From Actinobacillus succinogenes 130Z (GTDB lineage Bacteria; Pseudomonadota; Gammaproteobacteria; Enterobacterales; Pasteurellaceae): 64,000 nt of DNA. Below are positions 34,931-44,478 of this stretch, piece by piece (the first letter of the stretch is position 1; every line of letters begins with the position of its first letter). Location of the stretch: contig NC_009655.1 of assembly GCF_000017245.1 (NCBI RefSeq), positions 1,612,001 to 1,676,000 on the forward strand, in the 5' to 3' direction. The position numbers and the translations under genes are program-made. Below the pieces are notes generated by a model that worked only from the letters and a program-made list of their open reading frames with translations, ran no database searches and had not been told where the DNA came from.

Positions 34931-35563
34931 TTAAAGATGACTGAAAATATTAACAATCCCCTGATAAATTAAATCGCCGCCGAACAACAAAAAAATCAAG
35001 CCGGCAAAATTATCGATATATCGGGTATATTTTGTATAAAATTCACGTACTAACTTACGCGAAAAGAAAAAAGCAATCAGGCAAAAATACAGAAAGGTTT
35101 CAATTCCGAGCAAAAAAATCACGGCATAACTTTCCAAAGGTGACGTAATCTTAGCGGCAAAACCCGATAGCACACTGGTAAAAAACACCACCACTTTACC
35201 GTTACTCAAATTAATCAATAACCCTTTGCCGATTTCTTTTACCCAATTTGTGGCTTTTTCATGATGGTGGCCATTGATATGAAGCTGGGTATTTTTTGTG
35301 ATTTGCACCATTTTGATGCCGGAATACGCCAAATAAGTCCCGCCCAAGCACATAATAATATAACTGGATAACGGCGTAATATTATTCAATACCGATAATC
35401 CGAAAATCGCGATGGTCGCCCAAAACCAAATACCGATACCGATTCCTGCCGCGCCGGCAATGGCATTAGGCGTCGTATCGCTTGCGGCTTTACGACTTAC
35501 ATAAAAAAAATCCGGACCGGGACTGGCAAGTCCCACTAAATTCACTAATAATACTGCCCACAT
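34931..35563 (-). CDS. LysE/RhtB-family amino-acid exporter
   Basis: 210-residue inner-membrane protein with six hydrophobic segments and the family signature LASPGPDFFYVSRKA near the N-terminus. Members export lysine, threonine, homoserine or other amino acids. A His-rich loop (INGHHHEK) sits in the middle. It starts three bases after pgpA and ends 17 bases before dapB, so it seems inserted into the usual pgpA-thiL-nusB-ribH unit. The substrate is not known; a lysine link is suggested only by dapB. Confidence 0.85.
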   Translation of the reverse strand: MWAVLLVNLVGLASPGPDFFYVSRKAASDTTPNAIAGAAGIGIGIWFWATIAIFGLSVLNNITPLSSYIIMCLGGTYLAYSGIKMVQITKNTQLHINGHHHEKATNWVKEIGKGLLINLSNGKVVVFFTSVLSGFAAKITSPLESYAVIFLLGIETFLYFCLIAFFFSRKLVREFYTKYTRYIDNFAGLIFLLFGGDLIYQGIVNIFSHL

Positions 35564-35566
35564 AAA

Positions 35567-36091
35567 TTACATTACCAACCAGACTGCCAATCGTAACACG
35601 ATTACTGCATAAACCGCCGCCAGTACATCATCGATCATAATACCGAATCCGTTTTCCAGTTTTTGATCAAAAATTTTGATGGGATAAGGCTTTAAAATAT
35701 CAAAAAAACGGAAAACCGCAAAAGCCGCCGCCCCCCAATACCAATTCAACACAGGCACTGCCGATAAACAGAGCCACACGCCCACAAATTCGTCCCACAC
35801 GATAGAACCGGGATCGTGTACGCCCATGTCATCCGCCGTTTTTTGGCAGAGATAACAACCGGCGACAAAAGAAAGTGCGGTCAAAATTAAGAAAGAAATC
35901 GGCGTTAAAAATTGCAATAAAATTACGCCTATAACCGTTCCCAGCGCACTGCCCCAAGTGCCGGGGGCGGGATGAATTAAACCGGAACCAAAGCCCAATG
36001 CAAGAAAATGAACGGGATTAGTTAAACGAACACGTGATAAAGGATTATTAGATTCAGTCATAAGAAATATTAGGGTTTGTTTATCTTTCAT
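35567..36091 (-). CDS. pgpA: Phosphatidylglycerophosphatase A
   Basis: About 174-residue membrane enzyme that dephosphorylates phosphatidylglycerol phosphate. Conserved acidic and polar motifs are LALGFGSGLIHPAPGTWGS, DDMGVHDPGSIVWDEFVG and FFDILKPYPI..DDVLAA. The start at 36091 has AAGG seven bases upstream; an ATG at 36061 gives a more typical N-terminus (MTESNNP) and is a real alternative. An uptake signal lies in the gene near 35874. A perfect 8-bp hairpin (36136-36163) separates it from thiL. Confidence 0.93.
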   Translation of the reverse strand: MKDKQTLIFLMTESNNPLSRVRLTNPVHFLALGFGSGLIHPAPGTWGSALGTVIGVILLQFLTPISFLILTALSFVAGCYLCQKTADDMGVHDPGSIVWDEFVGVWLCLSAVPVLNWYWGAAAFAVFRFFDILKPYPIKIFDQKLENGFGIMIDDVLAAVYAVIVLRLAVWLVM

Positions 36092-36189
36092 AAACAAACC
36101 TTAATGAAAAACATTACGTTTCATACTACTACAAAGCGGATAGCCTTTCAAACGCCTATCCGCGTAAATTTTCGATTCAACGTTATAGC

Positions 36190-37185
36190 TTAGGAAAAAT
36201 GTTCGAAGCTGGAAATTTGCAATTCCGCATTTTTGCCTTGCCGACGGAACTGAATAGGTCTTTCTTCGTTGGCGGCGACCATGCGACCGATGCAAGTGAC
36301 AGACACCCCCAATTCATGAGAATATTGCGCCAGCAACGCTTTTTTATCCGACGGCACAGTGAAACATAGTTCATAATCCTCACCTCCCTGTAATGCTAAC
36401 CGCTCCGCCTGTTCCCGCCCGTAACAACGAACCAGCGCATCGGAACAAGGCAACGCCTCCAAATCCACTATTGCATTTAGACGGCTTCGTTCTAGTATAT
36501 GTCCGAGATCCCCCGCTAAACCGTCCGATAAATCCAACGCACAACGGGAAATTTGATGATGAGCCAAAGCTTGCCCTAATTGAATGCGCGGCGTCGGATG
36601 AAGATTACGTCGAATTAAAAAATCTTCGTCAAAATCGACCGCACTTTTTTGTCCGTGAAACAAATCGGAAAGCAAATGAAAACCGGCAAGCCCGTCGCCC
36701 AATGTACCCGATACATAAATCTCGTCCCCTTCCTGCGCCTGATGGCGACAAAGTGCGGCGGATTTTTCCACAAATCCGTGCGCCGTAATGGTGACGCTCG
36801 TCACGGCACCGCCAGTGGTATCGCCGCCGATTAACTGCACTTGATGTGCATTTAACAGCTCGAACATTCCTCGCGAAAACTCCGCCAACCAATCTTCATC
36901 CGCCTGCGGTAAAGTTAACGCCAAGGAAATCCAAGCCGGTTCCGCGCCCATCGCCGCTAAATCGCTCAAATTCGTCGCCACCGCTTTATAACCCAAATCG
37001 TAAGGTGCAATATTCGGATAAAAATGCGAATTTTCCACCATGGTATCCGTCGTCACCACCAGCGTTTTCTCCGGCGGAACAGTCAACATCGCGCAATCGT
37101 CACCAATCGCCAACACCACATCCGCCCGCTGCACGGCTTGCGGTTGCTCAAAAAACTGATGAATAAGGTTAAATTCTGAGGGCAT
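36190..37185 (-). CDS. thiL: Thiamine-monophosphate kinase
   Basis: 331-residue enzyme that makes thiamine diphosphate from thiamine phosphate and ATP. It has FNLIHQFF at the N-terminus, the IGDDCAMLTVPP acidic loop, TTDTMVENSHF, and ATNLSDLAAMGAEP, the magnesium/ATP site of the PurM-like fold. GGDTTGG and LDLSDGLAGDL follow. It is upstream of pgpA and downstream of nusB, as in most gammaproteobacteria. An uptake signal is translated as KSAVDF. Confidence 0.95.
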   Translation of the reverse strand: MPSEFNLIHQFFEQPQAVQRADVVLAIGDDCAMLTVPPEKTLVVTTDTMVENSHFYPNIAPYDLGYKAVATNLSDLAAMGAEPAWISLALTLPQADEDWLAEFSRGMFELLNAHQVQLIGGDTTGGAVTSVTITAHGFVEKSAALCRHQAQEGDEIYVSGTLGDGLAGFHLLSDLFHGQKSAVDFDEDFLIRRNLHPTPRIQLGQALAHHQISRCALDLSDGLAGDLGHILERSRLNAIVDLEALPCSDALVRCYGREQAERLALQGGEDYELCFTVPSDKKALLAQYSHELGVSVTCIGRMVAANEERPIQFRRQGKNAELQISSFEHFS

Positions 37186-37209
37186 ATTTTCTCGAATCCC
37201 ATAAAAGAC

Positions 37210-37245
37210 GAAAACCCGATTCTAATCGCCAGCAACCGGGTTTTC
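37210..37245 (-). terminator. nusB terminator candidate
   Basis: GAAAACCCG and CGGGTTTTC form a 9-bp perfect stem with an 18-base loop. The T tract on the minus strand is interrupted, so read-through into thiL is possible. Confidence 0.55.
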
Positions 37246-37340
37246 AATGGTTATGCTCGATAGGTGCATAAAATTTTGACTAAATAACACGGATTTTTCC
37301 GTTTATGTTTAAAACAAATCCTTCACGCTTAAAATAAAAC

Positions 37341-37360
37341 GGTGGACTTACAAGTCCACC
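37341..37360. repeat. Short REP-like palindrome
   Basis: GGTGGACTTACAAGTCCACC is a near-perfect palindrome (9-bp arms) followed by TAC. It resembles the GGTGGGC..GCCCACC repeats near 47.2 kb. Confidence 0.6.
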
Positions 37361-37372
37361 TACAGAGATCAA

Positions 37373-37801
37373 TTATTTGCGTCCGAGAGCCGGTGCGATT
37401 TTATCTAATACACCGTTGATGTATTTATGGCTGTCTTCCGCGCCGAAGGTTTTTGCCAGTTCGATCGCTTCGTTGATAGCAACTTTATAAGGCACGTCCG
37501 GTTCGTATTTCAGTTCGTAAGTCGCCAGGCGCAGCACCGCTTTTTCGATAGGCGTTAATTCCTCTGATGTGCGGTCTAAAAACGGCGCGATTGTGACGTC
37601 TACCGATTCCAAGTAAGTGACCGTATTACGGAATAATTTACGAAAATAAGGTGTGTCCACCCCTTTCATATCCTGTTCGGTGATGAAACTTAATTCGATT
37701 TCCGTCGCGTCATTGTTGGACACCGCCCAAGAATATAATGCCTGAACGGCACATTCGCGCGCACGACGACGAGGTGAGACTTTTTTCTTTTGTTCTGCCA
37801 T
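37373..37801 (-). CDS. nusB: Transcription antitermination protein NusB
   Basis: 142-residue all-helical RNA-binding protein that joins NusE at boxA RNA to support rRNA transcription. The basic N-terminus PRRRARECAVQALYSW and the C-terminal YKVAINEAIELAKTFGAEDSHKYING are characteristic. The gene starts two bases after ribH, forming the usual ribH-nusB pair. Confidence 0.97.
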   Translation of the reverse strand: MAEQKKKVSPRRRARECAVQALYSWAVSNNDATEIELSFITEQDMKGVDTPYFRKLFRNTVTYLESVDVTIAPFLDRTSEELTPIEKAVLRLATYELKYEPDVPYKVAINEAIELAKTFGAEDSHKYINGVLDKIAPALGRK

Positions 37802-37803
37802 GT

Positions 37804-38277
37804 TTACGCCGCTTTGATTTGATTTAACAGATTCACCATTTCCAGCGCGACCATTGCCGCTTCCGCGCCTTTGTTGCCCGCTTTAGTGCCGGCACGTTCA
37901 ATGGCTTGTTCGATGTTTTCCGTAGTCAGCACGCCGAATGCGACCGGAATGTCGGCGTTCAACGAAACATTGCCCAATCCGCTGCTCGCTTCACCCGCTA
38001 CGTATTCAAAATGCGCCGTGCCGCCGCGGATTACCGTACCCAACGCGACGATTGCGTCAAATTTTTGGGTATCCGCCAAGCGACGCACCGCTAGCGGTAA
38101 TTCGTATGCGCCCGGCACTTTTACCAAGGTGATGTTTTCGTCCTTCACTTCGCCCACGCGTTTTAAGGCATCAACGGCACCATCGACTAAACTATCGTTG
38201 ATGAAATGATTAAAACGCGCAACCACTACGGCAATTTTAGCTTCCGGTGCGGCAAGTTTACCTTCTAAAATTTTCAT
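37804..38277 (-). CDS. ribH: 6,7-dimethyl-8-ribityllumazine synthase
   Basis: 157-residue enzyme that condenses the ribityl-pyrimidine with dihydroxybutanone phosphate in riboflavin synthesis and assembles into 60-subunit shells in relatives. Substrate-site motifs [19 protein letters not shown] and [14 protein letters not shown] are present, the last with the catalytic His. AAAGGACAG precedes the ATG. No FMN riboswitch is seen in the 190-base gap to tyrP. Confidence 0.98.
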
Positions 38278-38394
38278 ATTCTGTCCTTTGTTCTCAAATG
38301 GGATAATTAGGGCTGGATTCTATCATAAAAAAATAGCGCTATCAGCAGTTATCTTCGCTGTGCTGTGTTTGCCGGCAAAGATTATTGCCAAGCC

Positions 38395-38435
38395 TGTAAA
38401 TTTGGGGTTACAACTTAAAAAATTCCGGTTAAAAT
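38395..38435 (+). promoter_or_regulatory. TyrR box and promoter of tyrP
   Basis: TGTAAATTTGGGGTTACA (38395-38412) matches the TyrR consensus TGTAAA-N6-TTTACA at 11 of 12 defined positions. It overlaps a weak -35 (TTACAA, 38408-38413), with TAAAAT at 38430-38435 as -10 and a 16-base spacer. tyrP is a classic TyrR target in E. coli. Confidence 0.7.
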
Positions 38436-38469
38436 AACCGCACTTTAACATTCTATAAGGAACCGTTTT

Positions 38470-39675
38470 ATGCGTAATAAAACTTTCGGCAGCGCCTTAA
38501 TCGTTGCCGGCACCACCATCGGCGCAGGTATGGTATCCATGCCGCTGACATCGGCGGGCATGGGCTTCAGTTTTACGTTATTGCTTTTATTGATTCTTTG
38601 GGCGTTGCTTTCTTACAGCGCGTTGCTCTTTGTAGAAGTGTATCAAAAAGCGGAACGTCGCGACGCCGGTATCGCTACGCTGGCGGAACAATATTTCGGC
38701 ATGGTCGGACGCTCATTGGCGACTATCGCGCTCGTGGTATTTATGTTTGCCATTCTAACGGTTTACGTTTTAATGAGCAGCGATTTGATTTCAACCGTAC
38801 TGCCTTCTTTGCGGGCATACGGCAAAGAAATTTCCGTTATTTTCACTGTCTTCTTCGGTATTTTTATCGTTGCCGGCACCGGTAAAGTGGATTTGGCAAC
38901 CCGTATGCTGTTCATTGCCAAATTAGCGGCGTTAGTGGTATTACTGTTCTTTATGCTGCCTAAAGTCACTATGGAAAATCTGATGGCTCTGCCGTTGGAT
39001 AAAGCGTTGTTGATTTCCGCCAGTCCTTATTTTTTCACCTCGTTCGGTTTCCATGTTGTCATTCCAAGTATCAACAGTTACCTTGAAGGCGACATTAAAC
39101 GCTTGCGCATTGCCATTTTAGGCGGCACCGCGTTACCTCTGTCCATCTACATTTTATGGCAAATGGCGACCCACGGCGTGCTGAGTCAATCGGAGTTTGT
39201 GCAGATTTTAAATGACGATCCGACGTTAGGCGGTTTAGTCACTGCCGTCACCCAAATTACCGGTAGCGAAATGATCGGCTGGTCCGTGCGTTTATTCTCA
39301 TTATTCGCCTTAACGACGTCATTTTTAGGTGTGGCACTGGCGCTGTTCGACTGCTTAGACGATTTACTCAAACGCATCAATATCCGGGCGGGACGCGTCG
39401 CCTTAGGTATGTTCACTTTTCTGCCGACCCTGTTTTTTGCCTTATTCTACCGTGATTTCCTTGCCGTGTTGGCGTTGGCCGGTCAAATGTTCACTTTCTA
39501 CGGCTTAGTATTGCCGGTGGGGATGGCTTGGCTGGCGCGTAAACGCTATCCCGATTTGCCTTATCGTGTAAAAGGCGGCAACCTCACCCTGTTCTTCGCG
39601 CTGATTCTCGGCTTGCTCATTATGAACGTACCGTTCTTAATCGATATGGGTTATCTACCGAAAGTTATCGGGTAA
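38470..39675 (+). CDS. tyrP: Tyrosine-specific permease TyrP (HAAAP family)
   Basis: 401-residue inner-membrane protein with 11 predicted transmembrane segments, proton-coupled aromatic amino-acid transport. It has the N-terminal FGSALIVAGTTIGAGMVSMP, then TSFGFHVVIPSINSYL and FALTTSFLGVALALFD, matching TyrP/Mtr carriers. Tyrosine is assigned from overall resemblance and the upstream TyrR box; tryptophan permease remains possible. AAGGAACCG precedes the ATG. Confidence 0.9.
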   Translation: MRNKTFGSALIVAGTTIGAGMVSMPLTSAGMGFSFTLLLLLILWALLSYSALLFVEVYQKAERRDAGIATLAEQYFGMVGRSLATIALVVFMFAILTVYVLMSSDLISTVLPSLRAYGKEISVIFTVFFGIFIVAGTGKVDLATRMLFIAKLAALVVLLFFMLPKVTMENLMALPLDKALLISASPYFFTSFGFHVVIPSINSYLEGDIKRLRIAILGGTALPLSIYILWQMATHGVLSQSEFVQILNDDPTLGGLVTAVTQITGSEMIGWSVRLFSLFALTTSFLGVALALFDCLDDLLKRINIRAGRVALGMFTFLPTLFFALFYRDFLAVLALAGQMFTFYGLVLPVGMAWLARKRYPDLPYRVKGGNLTLFFALILGLLIMNVPFLIDMGYLPKVIG

Positions 39676-39686
39676 CCTTTTTCAGA

Positions 39687-39713
39687 GCCTCAATCCTGGT
39701 TGAGGCTTTTTTA
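39687..39713 (+). terminator. tyrP terminator
   Basis: GCCTCAA and TTGAGGC flank a 6-base loop, followed directly by a T run. Confidence 0.88.
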
Positions 39714-39809
39714 TTATCTGCAACTTATAAAAAAACATGGGATTTTTTGACCGCACTTTTCCGATCCGCTACAATCCCGAACAATCCTTTTGGCTTTTAA
39801 GGAATGCCT

Positions 39810-42716
39810 ATGCTTTCACTTTCCGCTTTTGAACCGCAGCTCAATCAACTCGCCGCAACTTTAACAGCGCAATTTCCCGAACGCTTTCCCGCAAATTTTG
39901 CCGCGCGTCATGCCAACACCCCTCTTATCCTGCAAAGTATCGCCATGTCGGATTTCGTGACAAAAGTATGGCAAAATCAACCGCACTTTTTAGCCGAATG
40001 CTGGCAGACCATCCCGACTTTGGCGGATTGTACACAATATTCCGAACGGTTATCAATCCGGCTTGCGCAGGCGGAAACGGAAGAACAGCTTTACCGGCTT
40101 TTACGTCGGTTCCGCAATCGTGAAATGACGAAGCTCAGTATGTGTCAAACCCTGAATCTCGGTAGCGTAGAAGAAATTTTTATTCGTTTGTCTCAGTTAG
40201 CGGAAAGCCTGATTATCGGTGCACGGGATTGGCTTTATATTCGAGCTTGCAAGGAAATGGGCACACCGACGGATCAAAACGGTCAGCCGCAACAGCTTTA
40301 TATTTTAGGCATGGGCAAGCTAGGCGGTTGCGAATTAAATTTTTCTTCCGATATCGATCTCATCTTCACGTATCCGGAAAACGGGGAAACCCAAGGCGCG
40401 CGCCGTTCGGTAGATAACCAACGGTTTTTCACCCGTCTCGGACAACGTTTAATTAACGCGTTAGATCAATTTACTGCCGACGGTTTCGTTTACCGCACGG
40501 ATATGCGCCTTCGTCCTTTCGGCGACAGCGGCGCACTGGCACTGAGTTTTGCCGCTATGGAAACCTATTATCAGGAACAAGGGCGGGATTGGGAACGTTA
40601 CGCGATGATCAAAGGCCGAATTCTGGGGGCGGATGAAAAAGATCCGAATGTTCATGCTTTGCGCCAAATGCTTCGCCCGTTTATTTATCGTCGCTATATC
40701 GATTTCAGCGTGATTCAATCTTTACGGGAAATGAAAGGTAAAATCGAGCGGGAAGTTCGCCGTCGCGGGTTGGTGGATAATATCAAATTAGGCGCCGGCG
40801 GTATTCGCGAAATCGAGTTTATCGTACAGGTTTTCCAGCTGATTCGCGGCGGAAGAGAAGTGACCTTACAACAGCATGCCTTATTGAATCTGCTGCCCGA
40901 AATTGAAAAGCTGCAACTGCTATCATTCCAACAACGTCAAGACTTAACTCAAGCCTATTTGTTCTTGCGTCGGGTGGAAAATGTCTTGCAGGCAATCGAT
41001 GATAAACAAACTCAACTATTACCGACGGAAGAGTTGAATCGCCAACGTCTGATTGCGGCCACAGCGGAATTTACCCAATGGGACGAAAATCGATCAGCCG
41101 CCGTTATGCGATACCCCATTCACGACTGGCAAAGTTTTTACATCGTTTTGCAGCAACAGCAGCAAAAAGTGCGGTCGGTTTTCGACCAATTAATCGGTGA
41201 TGAGAACGAAACGGAATCCGGCGAAGAAAATAGCAGCTGGGTGGATTTTCTGGAAATCGATAACGATGAAATCATGTCGATCCTGGCGGAAAATCACCTT
41301 GCCGAAAGCGATATGAACGAAGTGTGTGAAAAATTGATTCGGTTTAAAGACAGCCTGGCGCACCGCCCTATCGGCACGCGCGGGCGAGAAGTATTAACTC
41401 AATGGTTACCCTATTTGCTGACGCGAATTTTTGCGCATCCGTCCTATCTTATTTTACTGCCGCGAATTCTGAATATTGTCGAGAAAATCGTTACCCGTAC
41501 CACTTATTTGGAATTATTACAGGAAAATCCGCAAGCTTTAGAACAACTGATTGAACTTTGTTCACAATCTCAAATGATTGCCGAACAAATGGCGCGTCAT
41601 CCGATTTTACTGGATGAGTTGTTAGATCGCAAAGCCTTGCTGAATCTGCCGTCGTTCGAAAATTACCCGGCTGAATTACAGCAATATTTATTACGCCTGC
41701 CTGAAGACGACGAAGAACAATACATCAACGCCCTGCGTCAATTCAAACAAACCACGTTATTGCGTGTCGCCGCCGCGGATATTTTAGGCGTATTACCGGT
41801 AATGAAAGTCAGCGATCACCTCACTTATTTGGCGGAAGCCATTATTGCGGCAGTAGTCAATCTGGCTTGGCAACAAATTACGGCACGCTTCGGCGTTCCG
41901 GAACATTTAAATGAAGGTGAAAAAGGTTTTTTGGTGATCGGATACGGCAAACTCGGCGGTATCGAATTAGGATATAAATCCGATTTGGATTTGGTTTGTC
42001 TGTACGATGCCAGCGAAGGTTATACGATCGGCGGCAGAAAACAAATTGATATTAATCAGTTCTATCTTCGTCTGACACAAAAAATCGTCAGCATTTTCAG
42101 CATGAACACCAGTGCCGGAATTCTCTATGAAGTGGATATGCGTCTGCGCCCTTCCGGTGAAGCCGGAATATTATGCAGTTCATTGAAAGCATTCGAACAT
42201 TATCAGCATAATGATGCCTGGACATGGGAAACTCAAGCTCTGGTTCGCGCCCGTGCGGTTTACGGCGAAACGAATATGCGCCGTGAATTTGATCGTATCC
42301 GGCAAGGCGTGTTGTCCGCAAATCGTGATTTGGATAAACTCAAAACCGATGTGCGGGAAATGCGTGAAAAAATGTATTTACATTTAGCAAACACGAATAA
42401 AACCCTTTTCAATATTAAAACCGATCCGGGCGGTATTACCGATATTGAATTCATCGCGCAATATCTTGTTCTCGCTAACGCGCCGCAAAATATCGATCTG
42501 GCTTATTGGTCGGATAACGTACGAATTTTTGACGTGATGGCAAGTAACAATATTATGTCGCTGGATATGGCGGAGAATCTGAAAGACTGTTATACCGTTT
42601 TACGCAACCGAATTCATCATTTAAATTTGCTTGGCGAACCAAGCGTTGTACCCGCAGCCGAATTCACGGAAGTGCGGTCATTTATTCAACAGCTTTGGAA
42701 ACAATTGTTCGCATAA
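39810..42716 (+). CDS. glnE: Glutamine synthetase adenylyltransferase/deadenylylase
   Basis: 968-residue bifunctional enzyme that adenylylates and deadenylylates glutamine synthetase in response to PII and glutamine. Two nucleotidyltransferase domains are visible: GKLGGCELNFSSDIDLIF near residue 170 (deadenylylase half), and GKLGGIELGYKSDLDLVCLYD near residue 710 (adenylylase half), each followed by RLRPFGDSG or RLRPSGEAG. The start at 39810 is preferred because AAGGA sits six bases upstream, whereas it abuts the ATG at 39804. Three uptake signals lie within the gene. Confidence 0.96.
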   Translation: MLSLSAFEPQLNQLAATLTAQFPERFPANFAARHANTPLILQSIAMSDFVTKVWQNQPHFLAECWQTIPTLADCTQYSERLSIRLAQAETEEQLYRLLRRFRNREMTKLSMCQTLNLGSVEEIFIRLSQLAESLIIGARDWLYIRACKEMGTPTDQNGQPQQLYILGMGKLGGCELNFSSDIDLIFTYPENGETQGARRSVDNQRFFTRLGQRLINALDQFTADGFVYRTDMRLRPFGDSGALALSFAAMETYYQEQGRDWERYAMIKGRILGADEKDPNVHALRQMLRPFIYRRYIDFSVIQSLREMKGKIEREVRRRGLVDNIKLGAGGIREIEFIVQVFQLIRGGREVTLQQHALLNLLPEIEKLQLLSFQQRQDLTQAYLFLRRVENVLQAIDDKQTQLLPTEELNRQRLIAATAEFTQWDENRSAAVMRYPIHDWQSFYIVLQQQQQKVRSVFDQLIGDENETESGEENSSWVDFLEIDNDEIMSILAENHLAESDMNEVCEKLIRFKDSLAHRPIGTRGREVLTQWLPYLLTRIFAHPSYLILLPRILNIVEKIVTRTTYLELLQENPQALEQLIELCSQSQMIAEQMARHPILLDELLDRKALLNLPSFENYPAELQQYLLRLPEDDEEQYINALRQFKQTTLLRVAAADILGVLPVMKVSDHLTYLAEAIIAAVVNLAWQQITARFGVPEHLNEGEKGFLVIGYGKLGGIELGYKSDLDLVCLYDASEGYTIGGRKQIDINQFYLRLTQKIVSIFSMNTSAGILYEVDMRLRPSGEAGILCSSLKAFEHYQHNDAWTWETQALVRARAVYGETNMRREFDRIRQGVLSANRDLDKLKTDVREMREKMYLHLANTNKTLFNIKTDPGGITDIEFIAQYLVLANAPQNIDLAYWSDNVRIFDVMASNNIMSLDMAENLKDCYTVLRNRIHHLNLLGEPSVVPAAEFTEVRSFIQQLWKQLFA

Positions 42717-42745
42717 AAAAGGAGGAAACCTCCTCCCTCTTTTTT
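42715..42745. terminator. Bidirectional terminator between glnE and sspB
   Basis: GGAGG, AAA loop and CCTCC are flanked by A and T runs on both sides, so it can serve both convergent genes. Confidence 0.8.
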
Positions 42746-42767
42746 CATTTGAATTTATCGCATCAAA

Positions 42768-43220
42768 CTATTTGATGATACGCAAATGTGAGGCGGATTT
42801 CTTACCCGATGACGTTTTTTTCGGTGCAGATTTTTCTTTCTGTTTTTCCGCCGCACTTCTTTGCGGTAGAATTTGCGTTTTATCCAATTCATCATAAACC
42901 GGTTCGGGTTCAAACATTACACCGTCACCGTTTTCACGAGCGTAAATGGCCATTGCCGCGCCCATCGGAATATATAAATTACGGGAAATGCCTTGAAAAC
43001 GCGCACTAAATTCAATCGCGTCATTACCTAATGCCAGATTACCCACCGCACCTTCCGAAAGATTCAGTACGATCTGCCCGTCTTTAACATATTCCTGCGG
43101 TACATCTACACCGTAATAAGTGGCGTCAACCACAAGATAAGGGGTAAAGCCGTTGTCCAGCACCCAATCGTAATAAGCGCGCAACAGATAAGGACGCTTA
43201 GGTGAAGAATTAAATTCCAT
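42768..43220 (-). CDS. sspB: ClpXP protease specificity-enhancing factor SspB
   Basis: 150-residue adaptor that delivers ssrA-tagged and other substrates to ClpXP. The folded domain is residues 5-110 (PYLLRAYYDWVLDNGFTPYL, LNLSEGAVGNL, FSARFQGIS). A flexible Ser/Lys-rich linker follows, and the C-terminal ClpX-docking peptide is ASHLRIIK. It overlaps the sspA stop by one base. No ssrA gene is in the window. Confidence 0.96.
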   Translation of the reverse strand: MEFNSSPKRPYLLRAYYDWVLDNGFTPYLVVDATYYGVDVPQEYVKDGQIVLNLSEGAVGNLALGNDAIEFSARFQGISRNLYIPMGAAMAIYARENGDGVMFEPEPVYDELDKTQILPQRSAAEKQKEKSAPKKTSSGKKSASHLRIIK

Positions 43221-43858
43221 TATTTATCATCCATTAAATTTTTCGGCGCCACACTACCGATAGACTGCATGAAAGAATCGCGGGTAAAAATACGTTCCAT
43301 ATAACCTTTCAACGCTTTACTGCCTGCGCCGGTAAATTCCACCCCTAACTCTTTTAATTTCCAAAGCAACGGCGCGATATAACAGTCAACCAAACCGAAT
43401 TCGTCGTTCATAAAATATGAATATTGGTTAAAAATCGGAGCAATGGCTAAAAACTCCTCTTTTAGGTGTTTTAACGCTTCCGTACGTTCCGCTCCCGTAC
43501 CTTTTTCCGCTTTTTCGAGCGTAGGATACCAATCCTGCTCAATACGCATCATCAGCAAACGTTTTTTACCGCGGTCAACCGGATAAACCGGCATTAACGG
43601 CGGATGAGGAAAACGTTCGTCTAAATATTCCATAATAATGCGCGAATTATAAAGTACCAGATCGCGATCAACTAATGTTGGCAACGAACCGTAAGGATTT
43701 AATTCCATTAATTCTTCAGATACAGCTTGGGGATCGACATTTTCCGTTTCGTAAGCAACACCTTTTTCTGCTAAAACTATACGTACCTGATGGCAATAAA
43801 TATCCGATTTATTAGAAAAAAGTGTCATTACTGAACGTTTATTTGCCGCACTGGTCAT
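43220..43858 (-). CDS. sspA: Stringent starvation protein A
   Basis: 212-residue GST-fold protein that binds RNA polymerase and affects stationary-phase and acid-stress transcription. The N-terminal thioredoxin-like part (MTLFSNKSDIYCHQVRIVLAEKG) and the conserved surface PHPPLMPVYPVDRG are present; it lacks glutathione-transferase activity in E. coli. GGAGGAATAG precedes the ATG. The sspAB order downstream of rplM-rpsI matches E. coli. The 43859-44015 gap holds only an AT-rich promoter region. Confidence 0.96.
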   Translation of the reverse strand: MTSAANKRSVMTLFSNKSDIYCHQVRIVLAEKGVAYETENVDPQAVSEELMELNPYGSLPTLVDRDLVLYNSRIIMEYLDERFPHPPLMPVYPVDRGKKRLLMMRIEQDWYPTLEKAEKGTGAERTEALKHLKEEFLAIAPIFNQYSYFMNDEFGLVDCYIAPLLWKLKELGVEFTGAGSKALKGYMERIFTRDSFMQSIGSVAPKNLMDDK

Positions 43859-44015
43859 CTATTCCTCCGCTGACGATATACAAATAAGTTAACAGCCTCT
43901 TTTCGGCCGTTCTGAAATTAAGTTAAAAAATATCTTGCTATTTTAGCATAAACTGCTAATCGATTTCCAAATTCTCTAAGCTTTTTTTAGGTTTATCGCC
44001 ACTTAAAAAGCAAAA

Positions 44016-44041
44016 AAATTGCAGCCTTCCGACTGCAATTT
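44016..44041 (-). terminator. rplM-rpsI operon terminator
   Basis: AAATTGCAG and CTGCAATTT with an 8-base loop, and a long T run on the minus strand. Confidence 0.88.
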
Positions 44042-44067
44042 CTTGAAATATAAACGCAATAAAAAAA

Positions 44068-44463
44068 TTAACGTTTTGAGTATTGCGGACGACGACGGGC
44101 TTTGTGTAAACCCACTTTTTTACGTTCGACACGACGAGCATCGCGGGTGACGAAACCTGCTGCGCGTAATGCCGGACGTAAAGACTCGTCATATTCCATT
44201 AATGCACGTGTGATACCGTGACGGATCGCACCTGCCTGACCTGAAATACCACCGCCTTTAACTGTGATGTAAAGGTCTAATTTATCAGTTAATTCAACCA
44301 ACTCTAAAGGCTGACGAACGATCATACGTGAAGTTTCACGACCGAAGTACACTTCTAAAGAACGTTGGTTAATGGTGATTTTACCATTGCCCGGTTTGAT
44401 AAATACACGAGCTGAAGAGCTTTTGCGGCGACCTGTGCCGTAGTTTTGATTTGCTGCTGTCAT
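44068..44463 (-). CDS. rpsI: 30S ribosomal protein S9
   Basis: 131-residue small-subunit protein whose C-terminal tail reaches the P-site tRNA. GTGRRKSSSARV, GGGISGQAGAIRHGI and the basic end RRRPQYSKR are diagnostic. It lies 15 bases after rplM with CGGAGC upstream. Confidence 0.99.
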   Translation of the reverse strand: MTAANQNYGTGRRKSSSARVFIKPGNGKITINQRSLEVYFGRETSRMIVRQPLELVELTDKLDLYITVKGGGISGQAGAIRHGITRALMEYDESLRPALRAAGFVTRDARRVERKKVGLHKARRRPQYSKR

Positions 44464-44478
44464 TTTTCTGCTCCGTGA

